A stretch of DNA of 64,000 bases. Origin: Endozoicomonas euniceicola. GTDB lineage: Bacteria > Pseudomonadota > Gammaproteobacteria > Pseudomonadales > Endozoicomonadaceae. The stretch is taken from the NCBI RefSeq assembly GCF_025562755.1, contig NZ_CP103300.1, forward strand, positions 5,272,501 through 5,336,500. Direction: 5' to 3'. This document shows, in pieces, positions 27,726-37,073 of this stretch; the stretch's first letter is position 1, and each line of letters starts with the position of its first letter. The notes beneath the pieces are model-generated. The model did not search any database and was not told the origin of the DNA. It saw only the letters and a list, made by a program, of their open reading frames with translations. The position numbers and the translations under genes were made by a program.

Positions 27726-28597
27726 TGAGCATCCTGATTAATAAAGACACAAAAGTTATCTGCCAGGGATTTACGGGCTCTCAGGGTACCTTCCATTCTG
27801 AACAGGCCATTGCTTACGGCACAAAAATGGTGGGTGGTGTCACCCCCGGTAAGGGGGGACAGACTCATCTTGACCTGCCCGTATTTAATACCGTGGCTGA
27901 GGCAGTGAATAGCACCGGAGCTGAGGCATCAGTGATTTATGTACCTGCTCCTTTCTGTAAGGACTCTATCCTTGAGGCAGCAAATTCAGGTATTCGTTTG
28001 ATTGTCTGTATCACGGAAGGTATTCCAACATTGGATATGCTGGAGTGTAAGGTTCGTTGTGATGAACTTGGGGTTCAGTTGGTTGGGCCTAACTGCCCCG
28101 GGGTTATTACTCCGGGAGAGTGCAAGATTGGTATTATGCCGGGTCATATTCACAAGCCAGGCAAAGTCGGTATCGTTTCTCGTTCAGGTACGCTGACCTA
28201 TGAAGCGGTTAAGCAGACAACTGACTATGGTTTTGGGCAGTCTACCTGTGTTGGCATCGGTGGCGATCCGATTCCCGGATCTAACTTTATTGATATTCTG
28301 GAGAAGTTCGAGAAAGACACTCAGACAGAAGCCATTGTCATGATAGGTGAGATTGGCGGCACTGCTGAAGAAGAAGCGGCGGCCTTTATCAAGGATCATG
28401 TGACTAAGCCGGTGGTTTCTTATATTGCAGGAGTTACTGCCCCTCCGGGTAAGCGAATGGGGCATGCAGGCGCTATCATCTCTGGCGGTAAGGGAACTGC
28501 TGATGAAAAATTTGCAGCGCTTGAAGCAGCTGGTGTCCGAACCGTTAGAAGCCTTGCTGATATTGGTGAAGCACTTAAAGATGTAACAGGCTGGTAA
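27725..28597 (+). CDS. sucD: Succinyl-CoA synthetase alpha subunit SucD
   Basis: Contains the CoA site and the phosphorylated histidine. 290 residues. Seen: N-terminal CoA-binding motif GFTGSQGTFHSEQAI, GPNCPGVITPGECKIGIMPG, and the active-site His in GKRMGHAGAIISGGKGTA. Last gene of the TCA block; a terminator follows at 28660. Confidence 0.97.
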   Translation: MSILINKDTKVICQGFTGSQGTFHSEQAIAYGTKMVGGVTPGKGGQTHLDLPVFNTVAEAVNSTGAEASVIYVPAPFCKDSILEAANSGIRLIVCITEGIPTLDMLECKVRCDELGVQLVGPNCPGVITPGECKIGIMPGHIHKPGKVGIVSRSGTLTYEAVKQTTDYGFGQSTCVGIGGDPIPGSNFIDILEKFEKDTQTEAIVMIGEIGGTAEEEAAAFIKDHVTKPVVSYIAGVTAPPGKRMGHAGAIISGGKGTADEKFAALEAAGVRTVRSLADIGEALKDVTGW

Positions 28598-28659
28598 TTC
28601 TTCGACCACTCTTCCCTATAAATTCCATTGCCCTGTCAATCATCTTGTCAATAACAATA

Positions 28660-28690
28660 CCCCCGACTTGCTTAGGTCGGGGTTTTCTTC
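28660..28690 (+). terminator. Rho-independent terminator after sucCD
   Basis: Stem ccccgac / gtcgggg with an 8-nt loop, followed by ttttcttc. Located 63 nt after the sucD stop. Confidence 0.85.
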
Positions 28691-28846
28691 TGCCAGCCCT
28701 TAAAGAGTGAGCCATTGCAGGCTCTGGGTTTGCCGTTGCAACCTGTCTGGTGTTGTGTTCTAGTAGCGCACGACTGATGTTCACCATTTGCAATGGCCCG
28801 CGAGATACCAGTCTTTATTCATTTCATAGCTGTCAGGGATTAGCCT

Positions 28847-29722
28847 GTGGGTACGCCTTACCTGAATCCAGATAAATACCGTTTTATTCGAGCGCTGCGA
28901 CCATTCTCTTATTCTGTTGCGTTAATTACCTGTGGCCTTGGCGTAACCTTGTCGTTTGTCCATGATCATGGTGACTCCCTGAGAGGGGTTCTGGTCATTC
29001 TGGCTGGTGTGCTGTTGCAGGCTGCCAGTAATCTGGCCAATGATCATGCAGACCTGGCTTTGTGGAAAAATCGTACGGGCAGTATGGCAGAACTGGCAGT
29101 TCGCCGTATTCGGTTTAACTTTCTGATAGCAGGTGTGCTTACCCTGACTGCCTCTTTGATGGGCGTTTATCTGGTTATAGATGTTGGCTGGCAGCTGCTG
29201 GCTTTTGGGGTTTCAGGTATTATTGCCGGTTATTTTTATACGGGTGGGCCCATTCATTACAAGAGTCGAGGTCTGGGAGTTCCAGCGGTTTTCCTGCTGA
29301 CAGGGGTTCTTATGGTCAGTGGCTCTTATTATGCGGTGTCCGGGGAGTGGAGTAATCAGGTTGTATTGACTTCTCTGCCCGTTAGTCTGTTAGCATCGGC
29401 TTTACTGTTGGCTAATGAGCTGAGAGATTATCTTGATGATAAAGCGCACAAAATTGGTACTCTGACTGTAAAGGTTGGCTTTAATAACTCTAAAGCGCTG
29501 TATACGCTGTGCCTTTTATTAACTTACCCATTGAGTTTTTATCTGTTTATTATTGGCGCGATAGAAAATCCTTTATTTTTACTGTTTTCTTTGGTTTTTG
29601 TCTGGCAACCGCTTCGATTGCTGATGTGTGAAGCAGGGGATGTTCATTTAGCGCGCTTGCCGCCATTGACGGGTCGGTATTTTGTAGTTTTTGGGCTGAC
29701 TTACATTTTCAGTGTGATGTAA
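28847..29722 (+). CDS. UbiA-family prenyltransferase, MenA-like
   Basis: Integral membrane aromatic prenyltransferase. 291 residues, about 8-9 membrane segments. Two Asp-rich Mg2+-pyrophosphate motifs are present: NLANDHADL (N65, D66, D69) and NELRDYLDDKAHKIGTLTV (around D194 and D198). The second, with the following GTLTV, resembles MenA (1,4-dihydroxy-2-naphthoate prenyltransferase) more than UbiA. No other menaquinone gene is in the window, so the acceptor is uncertain. It starts with GTG at 28847, after AGGGA. It is a single gene that ends at a shared terminator with gspD. Confidence 0.85.
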   Translation: MGTPYLNPDKYRFIRALRPFSYSVALITCGLGVTLSFVHDHGDSLRGVLVILAGVLLQAASNLANDHADLALWKNRTGSMAELAVRRIRFNFLIAGVLTLTASLMGVYLVIDVGWQLLAFGVSGIIAGYFYTGGPIHYKSRGLGVPAVFLLTGVLMVSGSYYAVSGEWSNQVVLTSLPVSLLASALLLANELRDYLDDKAHKIGTLTVKVGFNNSKALYTLCLLLTYPLSFYLFIIGAIENPLFLLFSLVFVWQPLRLLMCEAGDVHLARLPPLTGRYFVVFGLTYIFSVM

Positions 29723-29747
29723 AAAAGGGCTGAAACCAGCCCTTTTT
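29721..29747. terminator. Bidirectional terminator between the prenyltransferase and gspD
   Basis: Stem aaaagggctg / cagccctttt with A-run on one side and T-run on the other, so it can stop transcription from both convergent genes. Confidence 0.85.
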
Positions 29748-29759
29748 AAATGGTATTTT

Positions 29760-31889
29760 TTAGTCCTTTGATTGCCAGGGAGTCCGATCCTGTTTTCGAA
29801 GATCAAAGGCTTCAGCTTCAAAGAGTGAATCCAGGTTGTTCGGCAGGGTGTTAGGTTTTCCCGGTGCGCTTTGCAGAATCTTAAGTTTAGAGAAACGATC
29901 CTGTGTCGCTTTCGCTAGAGTTTCAGAGTTTCGCATAATGGTTGGGCGAATAAAGAGCATCAGGTTTCGCTTTTTATTCGTTACATTTGTACTCCGGAAG
30001 AGTTGCCCTAGTAGAGGAATATCACCGAGCAAAGGTACTTTTGACCTACTGGCTCCTGATTCATCTTCAATCAAACCACCAATCACGATAGTCTGACTGT
30101 CATCAACCAATACTGTTGTTTTAAGGGTTCGGGTGTTAAATACAAAATCGCCTTCTATGACAACGGTTTGGTCAAGAGTTGATATTTCTTGCTCTAACTC
30201 AAGCCTAATGCTGTTACCTTCATTGATATGAGGCGTTATTTTTAGTTTGACACCAATATCTTTACGTTCTGTGGTAGTAAATGGGTTGCTGGATGAACCC
30301 TGACTGCCAGTTTGATAAGAGCCAGTTTTTATTGGTACATTTTTGCCAACCTGAAATTCTGCTTCTTCATTATCAAGCGTCAGCATGCTTGGGGTAGAGA
30401 GTATGTTGCTATTGGCTTTTTTGCTCAATGCAGTGACGAGCACACCAAAGTTTCCGCCTCTGAGTGCGAGTGTCCCGATTGGAATATTTTTTGCGTTATT
30501 CTCCAAAGGACTGCCAATGACAGAACTAATGTTGGCGTCGCCTTTTTCTCCCCTTGAAGATATGGTTTTGGTCCCATCAATACCCCACTGAACCCCCAGG
30601 GCATCACCGATATCACCGGACACTTCAACAATAGCGCCTTCAAGCAAAACCTGAGCCCTTGGCACATCCAGCTGTCGGACAATGTGTTCCATCTCTGTCA
30701 GGGTCTCTGGATCAGCAATCAGTATCAATGCATTCTGGGTTTCATCCGCTTTTACAAAAACATTCTGGGCTTTGCTCTTACCGCTTTTACCGGGTTGTCC
30801 TTTCGGCTGAATTTTTGATATGGCAGAGGCTGACTGTGGAGCTGTGACAGCGGCTGGTTTGCCTTTTTTTTCCTGACTGTCTTGAATAGTGCCAGATGCT
30901 TCAGAGAGGATTTCAGCCAGGTTTTTTGAGTCGGCATAACTCAGGAACATCACCTTGGTGGTGGATTTTCGTATGCCTTCTTTATCGAGGGTTTCAACCA
31001 GCTTTCGAACCCGGATTCGCTTGCTGGAATTGCCTTTGATCACCAGGCGGTTGCTGCGTTCATCAGCAATGACCTGTAGTCCGCTGGGCAGCTGGCCTTT
31101 GGCGGTGGTCAGGGTGTCCTGAATAATTTTGGCAATATCACCAACCCAGGCGTGTTTCAGCTGAATCACCTCATAATCATTATTGCCCGCTTCATCCAGT
31201 TCTCTAACCAGCTTGGCAATACGCTCAACGTTATCGGCAAGATCGCTGACGATAACGGCATTGCTGGAAGCAGAAGCGGCAGCATGACCGTATTGAGCAA
31301 TAAGCGGCCTGATAATAGGTATCAGCTCGATGGAGGAAACGCTATGCAGTTCAATGACCCTTGTGGTCATGACTGCATCACGTGGTTTCTGGGTTCCCTG
31401 ATTCGGGCTGCTGGTTTTTGCAGTTGTGCTAGGGACAATATTGATGATGTTGCCTTTGGGAATGGCGGCATAGCCATTGGCTGAGAGCACTTCCAGAAAC
31501 ACATCGTATACTTCATCACCGCTGAGTGGTTTAGATGAAATCACTGAGACGGTATTGCCGCCTTTTATTCGAGGGTCAATAACAAACGTTTCACCGGTTA
31601 TTTTGGCAATTTGCGCGATGAACTCGCGAATGTCAGCATTTTGTTGATTCAGGCTCCATTTTTTTTCTGATGACTTTTTTGATGAAGCATCGGAGGTTGA
31701 ATTGACTCCTGCTTTAGGTGTCTGACGCATTAATGGCGTTTTAGCCGATGTGCGGTCTGAAATTTGTACATTTGTTTCAGTTGATACCGGAGCGGCATTC
31801 AGGCTTCCCTGCAATGAAAATAACAGCAAACACGCAAGAAGCGATTTGGGTGCAAAATTAGCTGTGTAGCACTCTTTCATTTTCATCAC
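29760..31889 (-). CDS. gspD: Type II secretion secretin GspD
   Basis: Outer-membrane channel of the T2SS. 709 residues. A cleavable signal peptide is visible (SLLACLLLFSLQGSLNA, cut near residue 32). An N0 domain follows (about 75-150, starting NQQNADIREFIAQIAKITG), then N1-N3 repeats (for example TRVIELHSVSSIELIPIIRPL and VFVKADETQNALILIADPE). The C-terminal secretin domain carries VPIKTGSYQTGSQ and the signature VPLLGDIPLLGQLFRST. A Lys/Gln/Ser-rich insert at about 335-370 sits between N2 and N3. The gene follows gspC on the minus strand, 27 nt downstream. Confidence 0.95.
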   Translation of the reverse strand: MMKMKECYTANFAPKSLLACLLLFSLQGSLNAAPVSTETNVQISDRTSAKTPLMRQTPKAGVNSTSDASSKKSSEKKWSLNQQNADIREFIAQIAKITGETFVIDPRIKGGNTVSVISSKPLSGDEVYDVFLEVLSANGYAAIPKGNIINIVPSTTAKTSSPNQGTQKPRDAVMTTRVIELHSVSSIELIPIIRPLIAQYGHAAASASSNAVIVSDLADNVERIAKLVRELDEAGNNDYEVIQLKHAWVGDIAKIIQDTLTTAKGQLPSGLQVIADERSNRLVIKGNSSKRIRVRKLVETLDKEGIRKSTTKVMFLSYADSKNLAEILSEASGTIQDSQEKKGKPAAVTAPQSASAISKIQPKGQPGKSGKSKAQNVFVKADETQNALILIADPETLTEMEHIVRQLDVPRAQVLLEGAIVEVSGDIGDALGVQWGIDGTKTISSRGEKGDANISSVIGSPLENNAKNIPIGTLALRGGNFGVLVTALSKKANSNILSTPSMLTLDNEEAEFQVGKNVPIKTGSYQTGSQGSSSNPFTTTERKDIGVKLKITPHINEGNSIRLELEQEISTLDQTVVIEGDFVFNTRTLKTTVLVDDSQTIVIGGLIEDESGASRSKVPLLGDIPLLGQLFRSTNVTNKKRNLMLFIRPTIMRNSETLAKATQDRFSKLKILQSAPGKPNTLPNNLDSLFEAEAFDLRKQDRTPWQSKD

Positions 31890-31916
31890 TTAACCATTGA
31901 ATAAGTTGTAATTTTT

Positions 31917-32567
31917 TTATTGAATCCCTTGATTAGCCTGCTGTAACTTGTCTCTAAGTTCCTGCATCCGCTGTTCAAGTGATTTGTCATCCGGTTGTTG
32001 AGTAAAACCGGGGCGTTCAATTGCCTGTTCCGCAGCATCCGGTGCGGTGCTTCGGTATTCCTGCACGGCTCGCGAGTCTTTATCAGAATCGGGGAAAAAG
32101 AGCTTTTCCAGCTGTCCATTGCGACTCAGAATGACATGATCCGGGTGGATTTCCTTCAGAGTGACTCCCCCGGGCAACAAGTCGCCAGGGGAGTAGAGTT
32201 TATCCTGACTGCTGCCCTGGATGATGGCGCTGGAGTCTTCAGTATTTGAGCCAACATCAGCCAGAGCGCCCCTGAGAATTAAATTAAGTTTTGTTTTGGG
32301 AATGTCAGTTGGCTTATTCCGGGCTTCATTCCGGTTATTAAATCCAAACAGCAGTTCAAAGTCTTTAGCCGATAAAGTCTTAGCTTCCTGAGTTAATTCT
32401 GACTTTGGTTCCATATCTGTATCGGGTGTATCCTGAAAAATTTTGAAAAGTTGTAAACCCTGAATTCCAAGACTGATAAACATGGCAATGCAAAGCAATA
32501 TTGTTATCAGGATTCTGTTTTTGCGCTGGCCCCATTTAAAATAGGTGGCCATGACCTCTTGATTCAT
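31917..32567 (-). CDS. gspC: Type II secretion inner-membrane protein GspC
   Basis: Bitopic inner-membrane protein that links the T2SS inner platform to the secretin. 216 residues: a short cytoplasmic N-terminus, one membrane segment (ILITILLCIAMFISLGIQGL, about 19-38), a linker, and the HR domain at about 93-160 (LILRGALAD ... LPGGVTLKEIHPDHVILSRNG). The C-terminus has no PDZ domain; instead it ends in a Gln/Glu-rich probable coiled coil (LEQRMQELRDKLQQ). GspC proteins are usually 270 or more residues with a PDZ or coiled coil. It is divergent from gspE. Confidence 0.9.
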   Translation of the reverse strand: MNQEVMATYFKWGQRKNRILITILLCIAMFISLGIQGLQLFKIFQDTPDTDMEPKSELTQEAKTLSAKDFELLFGFNNRNEARNKPTDIPKTKLNLILRGALADVGSNTEDSSAIIQGSSQDKLYSPGDLLPGGVTLKEIHPDHVILSRNGQLEKLFFPDSDKDSRAVQEYRSTAPDAAEQAIERPGFTQQPDDKSLEQRMQELRDKLQQANQGIQ

Positions 32568-32855
32568 AATGTTCTCTGATAGTTGGATAAAGTATTTGGG
32601 TCATGGACTGTCTAATAGTCTAAATAAAGCATAAGGATTCCGTTTTTTAAAGCTGGTTTCCTGATTATGGGAAATCATTTTCTATTTTGAAGTTGTAAAA
32701 TGACAATATTGCATCACAATTTCACTATTGTCTGATCAAGAATAATTCAAATTCAGATTTTAGTGATAAAATTGTGAGCGAAAATTCAAAAAAATGCTCA
32801 TTCTTTATAGAAACCTTTTCTATAAATAATTATTGATTTAAAGAAGGAGTAGCTC

Positions 32856-34385
32856 TTGTCCACCCCAACCGACACTCTAGCAGCTGACGTTATAGAAGAG
32901 AGCGAAGATCGTGATCCTGCCCATCTGCGTCTGCCATTTTCATTTGCCAAACGTCATGGTGTTGTGCTGGTCTGGGACCTGGAAAGGCCTGTCGTTTATT
33001 TTACGGTGTCTCCTTCTCCCCATATTTTTGCTGAAATTGTCCGCCTTGCCGGTCAGTCACCTGTTTATCGTAATGTGAGTAACGACCAGCTGGCTGAGGC
33101 GCTTTCACAGTGCTATCACAATGACAGTTCCGAAGCATTGCAGGATGCCGCGGGAATTGGTGATGACATGGATTTGAGCAGTCTTGCTGAAGCCGTACCA
33201 GTGACAGAAGACCTGTTGGAACAAAGCGATGATGCTCCGGTTATTCGCCTTATTAACGCTTTGTTGACGGAGGCTATCAAGGAAGGTGCATCCGATGTTC
33301 ACATTGAAACCTTTGAGTCCAACCTGGTGGTCAGGGTCAGGGTTGATGGTGTGCTCAGAGAAATTCTGCGTTTGCAGCGAACTCTCGCTTCATTGCTGGT
33401 ATCCCGTATCAAGGTTATGGCAAGGCTGGATATTGCAGAGAAGCGTATCCCACAGGATGGACGTATTTCTCTGAAAGTGGCGGGTAAGGAAGTGGATGTG
33501 CGGGTCTCTACTCTGCCATCAAGTAATGGAGAACGGGTTGTGCTGCGTCTTCTCGACAAGGCTGCAGGTCGACTGGAGCTGAAACATCTTGGCATGGCTG
33601 AAAGGGATATGACGGAAGTATCAAAACTCCTTGGCCGCCCATACGGTATTATTCTTGTAACCGGACCAACCGGTTCCGGTAAGACCACCTCCCTGTATGC
33701 CAGCCTGACCACATTAAATGACAAGTGTCGAAACATCCTCACTGTTGAAGACCCCATTGAATACAACCTTGAAGGCATAGGTCAGACTCAGGTAAACACC
33801 AAGGTCGATATGACCTTTGCCCGGGGGCTACGTGCCATACTGCGACAAGATCCCGACGTCGTAATGGTGGGTGAGATACGGGATACCGAAACCGCAGAAA
33901 TAGCCGTTCAGGCCAGCCTTACCGGTCACCTTGTGTTGTCGACGTTACATACCAATACCGCCATCGGAGCCCTGACTCGCTTGCAGGATATGGGAATTGA
34001 GCCATTCTTGTTGTCGTCCAGTTTACTGGGAGTCGTTGCTCAGCGACTGGTGCGAGTGCTGTGTGACAGGTGCAAACAGCCTTACACTCCAGACGCTGCT
34101 GAGTGTCAGGAGCTGGGGGTTACTGTGGACGATAACGTGACTTTGTACCATGCCGCAGGTTGCAAAGACTGTAATCAGAGTGGTTATCGTGGTCGCAGCG
34201 GTATTTACGAAGTGGTTATGCTGGATGAAAGCATGCGCAGAATGATTCACTCCGGTGAGAGTGAGCAGTCTATCAACGAATATGTTCGTCGTACTTGTCC
34301 CAGTATCCGTGACGATGGCAGTCGCAAGGTGCTGGCGGGTGTTACAACCCTGGAAGAAGTGTTGCGGGTAACCCAGAAAGATTGA
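32856..34385 (+). CDS. gspE: Type II secretion ATPase GspE
   Basis: Cytoplasmic hexameric ATPase powering pseudopilus assembly. 509 residues. N-terminal N1E-like domain; Walker A GPTGSGKTT (270-278); Asp-box and Walker B around DPDVVMVGEIRDTETAEIA; His-box TGHLVLSTLHTN; and the zinc-binding tetracysteine CDRC...CKDC, which is typical of GspE. The start is TTG at 32856, supported by AAGGAG 7-8 nt upstream. First gene of the rightward gspEFGHIJKLM run; promoter presumably in the AT-rich 288-bp gap shared with gspC. Confidence 0.96.
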   Translation: MSTPTDTLAADVIEESEDRDPAHLRLPFSFAKRHGVVLVWDLERPVVYFTVSPSPHIFAEIVRLAGQSPVYRNVSNDQLAEALSQCYHNDSSEALQDAAGIGDDMDLSSLAEAVPVTEDLLEQSDDAPVIRLINALLTEAIKEGASDVHIETFESNLVVRVRVDGVLREILRLQRTLASLLVSRIKVMARLDIAEKRIPQDGRISLKVAGKEVDVRVSTLPSSNGERVVLRLLDKAAGRLELKHLGMAERDMTEVSKLLGRPYGIILVTGPTGSGKTTSLYASLTTLNDKCRNILTVEDPIEYNLEGIGQTQVNTKVDMTFARGLRAILRQDPDVVMVGEIRDTETAEIAVQASLTGHLVLSTLHTNTAIGALTRLQDMGIEPFLLSSSLLGVVAQRLVRVLCDRCKQPYTPDAAECQELGVTVDDNVTLYHAAGCKDCNQSGYRGRSGIYEVVMLDESMRRMIHSGESEQSINEYVRRTCPSIRDDGSRKVLAGVTTLEEVLRVTQKD

Positions 34386-34414
34386 TCCGTATCGGAGGCG
34401 GATAAACTACGATC

Positions 34415-35635
34415 ATGGCTGCATTTGAATACATAGCCCTCGATCCAGAGGGAAAGCAACACCGGGGTACACTTGAGGCCGACAGTAATCGTCAGGTTCG
34501 ACAGATTTTGCGTGATCGCCAGTGGACCCCTCTGTCTGTAGATGCCGTTGACGAACAGAAAAAAAATAAAGCCGGAAGTCTGCCCTCGTTGTTTCAGCGA
34601 GGGGTGTCTGCAGTCGAGCTGGCAACGATCACCAGGCAACTGGCTACGTTGATACAGGCCGCTATGCCGGTGGAAGAAGCCCTGCAAGGGGTGGCCTCAC
34701 AGCAGGAAAAAAGACGACTGAAGAATATCCTGCTGGCTATTCGCTCAAGGGTTTTGGAAGGTTATACGTTGGCTCAAAGTCTTGAAGGTTTCCCACAGAT
34801 TTTCCCGCAGATGTATCGGGCAACAGTGGCGGCAGGGGAGCATGCAGGCTATCTGGACAAAGTGTTAAATCGCCTGGCGGACTACACAGAAGCTCGTATG
34901 CAATCTATGCAGAAGGTGCAGCAGGCATTACTCTACCCGGTTATTTTAATGGTAGCTGCGGTGGGTATTGTCAGCTTTTTGTTGGGCTATGTAGTACCTG
35001 ATGTGGTCAAAGTGTTTGTTGACACAGGGCAGGATCTGCCTGGCATCACCGTCGCATTGATTGCTGCCAGTGAAGGCTTTCAGTCTTATTGGCTGGCGCT
35101 GTTTAGCCTGATTGGCCTGACCGTTTTTATTTCTCGTCAGGCACTTAAAAGGCCAACCGTCCGGCTGTCCTGGGATCAGCTTTTTCTGCGGCTGCCTGTG
35201 CTGGGGCGTTTCAGTCGCAGCCTGAGTGCGGCAAGGTTTGCCAGTACATTGAGTATTCTGACTCGCTCTGGCGTGTCTCTGGTTGAAGCATTGATGATTG
35301 CTGCGCAGGTGGTGGAAAACCGGGCTATCCGGGGCGCAGTCATTGATGCTGCAAAAAAAGTCAGTGAAGGATCCAGTCTGAATAAGGCGCTATCAGGTGC
35401 GGGCTACTTTCCTCCACTGATGCTGCATATGATCAGCAGTGGGGAATCTACCGGCGAGCTGGATGAGATGTTGGATCGAACTGCGCAAAACCAGCAAATG
35501 GAACTGGATGGTCGTATCGCTATGCTATTGGGATTGTTTGAACCCCTGATGCTGGTGGTGATGGGAGGGGTGGTGATGGTGATTGTATTGGCAATCCTTC
35601 TTCCTATTCTCAATATGAACCAATTGCTGAACTAA
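34415..35635 (+). CDS. gspF: Type II secretion inner-membrane platform protein GspF
   Basis: Polytopic inner-membrane protein at the base of the pseudopilus. 406 residues, with two copies of the T2SSF domain: one starting near residue 70 (LATITRQLATLIQAAMPVEEAL) and one near 275 (RFASTLSILTRSGVSLVEAL). Three hydrophobic segments are seen. The C-terminus PILNMNQLL is typical. 29 nt downstream of gspE. Confidence 0.96.
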   Translation: MAAFEYIALDPEGKQHRGTLEADSNRQVRQILRDRQWTPLSVDAVDEQKKNKAGSLPSLFQRGVSAVELATITRQLATLIQAAMPVEEALQGVASQQEKRRLKNILLAIRSRVLEGYTLAQSLEGFPQIFPQMYRATVAAGEHAGYLDKVLNRLADYTEARMQSMQKVQQALLYPVILMVAAVGIVSFLLGYVVPDVVKVFVDTGQDLPGITVALIAASEGFQSYWLALFSLIGLTVFISRQALKRPTVRLSWDQLFLRLPVLGRFSRSLSAARFASTLSILTRSGVSLVEALMIAAQVVENRAIRGAVIDAAKKVSEGSSLNKALSGAGYFPPLMLHMISSGESTGELDEMLDRTAQNQQMELDGRIAMLLGLFEPLMLVVMGGVVMVIVLAILLPILNMNQLLN

Positions 35636-35717
35636 TCGTCAGTCATATAGAGCGATTAAGAATGGAGCGATTAACAAATGACGGTGTCAGGGAATTCATT
35701 AATGAGGTCAGTGAATA

Positions 35718-36191
35718 ATGAAACTACATATACGAGAAGAACGATATAACAAACGATCAGGGGTTCGTCAGGCTGGTTTCACGCTGATCGAGATTATGGT
35801 AGTCGTGGTCATTCTGGGAATTCTGGCGGCAATGGTGGCACCAAAAATTCTCAGTCGTCCTGATCAGGCCAAAGTGACGGTAGCTCGTTCGGATATAGAA
35901 ACGGTTTCTCAGGCGCTGGAGCTGTTCAGGCTTGATAATGGTTTTTACCCAAGTACTGATCAGGGGCTGGATGCTCTGGTTAAGAAACCTACTGTTGCGC
36001 CAGAGCCCAGAAACTGGAACCCGGAAGGCTATCTAAAGCGGATGCCGGTTGACCCTTGGGGAAACCCTTACCTGTATCTGCAACCGGGCAACCATGGTAA
36101 GTATGATCTCTATTCGCAAGGTGCTGATGGACGAGAAGGCGGTGACGAACTGGATGCTGATATCACCAACTGGGACGATCCTGATTCGTGA
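35718..36191 (+). CDS. gspG: Major pseudopilin GspG
   Basis: Main subunit of the T2SS pseudopilus. 157 residues with a 20-residue prepilin leader cut after G20 in RQAG/FTLIEIMVVVVILGILAAM; the conserved Glu5 of the mature protein is present. The C-terminal part (DPWGNPYLYLQPG, then GADGREGG) is the calcium-binding loop region of GspG. Its stop overlaps the gspH start by 3 nt. Confidence 0.97.
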   Translation: MKLHIREERYNKRSGVRQAGFTLIEIMVVVVILGILAAMVAPKILSRPDQAKVTVARSDIETVSQALELFRLDNGFYPSTDQGLDALVKKPTVAPEPRNWNPEGYLKRMPVDPWGNPYLYLQPGNHGKYDLYSQGADGREGGDELDADITNWDDPDS

Positions 36192-36691
36192 AATTAAAGT
36201 TGCAACAGGGTTTCACTCTGGTAGAGCTGCTGGTCGTCCTTCTGATCATTGGAATACTGCTGGGGATTACTCTGCTGAGTCCAGTTACAGGAAGTGTTCA
36301 GAAAACTACTCAGCAGCAGGCAGGGCGTTTACAGGTGCTGTTTGAACAGATACGGGACAAAGCTTTACTGGAAAATGCGGAATATGGTTTTTCCATTGAC
36401 GAGAATGGTTCTTATCGCTGGTGGGTTCTGCCTTTGGAGGGTAGAGAATGGTTGTCTATCAATGAAACGCCCTTTCAGCCCTATCATCCTCCCGCCTCCA
36501 TAAAATTGGTATTGAATACCACAGATGTGGCCCTGCCTGCTTTGGATATCAATGAAGAAGGGCCTTCAGTCGTATTTTACTCTGACCGACAGGTTACGCC
36601 TTTTGCGCTGTCCGTCAGTCCCGTTGAAAACAAAAAACAAACGGTGGTTTTGCAAACCGATGGCTTGTCGGATATTAATATTACCCGCTGA
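36188..36691 (+). CDS. gspH: Minor pseudopilin GspH
   Basis: Minor pseudopilin of the T2SS tip or shaft. 167 residues; prepilin cleavage after G8 in QQG/FTLVELLVVLLIIGILLGI. The GTG start at 36188 overlaps the gspG stop (GTGA), implying translational coupling. The C-terminal beta-rich half (DGLSDINITR end) is diverged, as usual for GspH. Confidence 0.92.
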   Translation: MKLKLQQGFTLVELLVVLLIIGILLGITLLSPVTGSVQKTTQQQAGRLQVLFEQIRDKALLENAEYGFSIDENGSYRWWVLPLEGREWLSINETPFQPYHPPASIKLVLNTTDVALPALDINEEGPSVVFYSDRQVTPFALSVSPVENKKQTVVLQTDGLSDINITR

Positions 36692-37073
36692 CCACAGCAG
36701 AGGGTTTACGCTGATTGAAGTGATGGTAGCGCTGGCTGTTTTTGCGGTGGCGGCTGCCATGCTGATGCTGTCGGATGGTAACAGTATTCGCCAGACAAGG
36801 TATATGCAGGAAAAAGTTCTGGCTGCTCAGGTTGCCGATCATTACATGAGTCGCTTACAGGCTGAAAAAGTATGGCCGGACAAAGGTGTCAAGGGTAAAA
36901 ACGACACCTATGCCGGTTATGACTGGTATATACGGCAGGTGACCCGAACCACCAGTTTTCCTGGTTTCAGAAAAGTGGTGGTAGAAGTGTTTGTCGGCCG
37001 AGCCAAGCCAGAGGACGATGAGACGGCCCTGTATTCATTAACTTCGTATTTCAGGAAGCTCAAGAAAAAATGA
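36660..37073 (+). CDS. gspI: Minor pseudopilin GspI
   Basis: Minor pseudopilin, part of the GspI-J-K tip complex. I place the start at ATG 36660, which gives 137 residues with the leader MACRILILPADHSRG and cleavage before FTLIEVMVALAVFAVAAA. This start lies 32 nt inside gspH. No in-frame ATG/GTG/TTG is closer, so overlap is needed. The open frame reaches back to 36525, but that would give a 60-residue leader. The stop overlaps the gspJ ATG (ATGA). Confidence 0.88.
   Translation: MACRILILPADHSRGFTLIEVMVALAVFAVAAAMLMLSDGNSIRQTRYMQEKVLAAQVADHYMSRLQAEKVWPDKGVKGKNDTYAGYDWYIRQVTRTTSFPGFRKVVVEVFVGRAKPEDDETALYSLTSYFRKLKKK

Noticed and set aside
36525..36659. Upstream extension of gspI
   Set aside because: It would produce a 60-residue leader overlapping gspH in a different frame. 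Prepilin leaders are short, so the ATG at 36660 is preferred.
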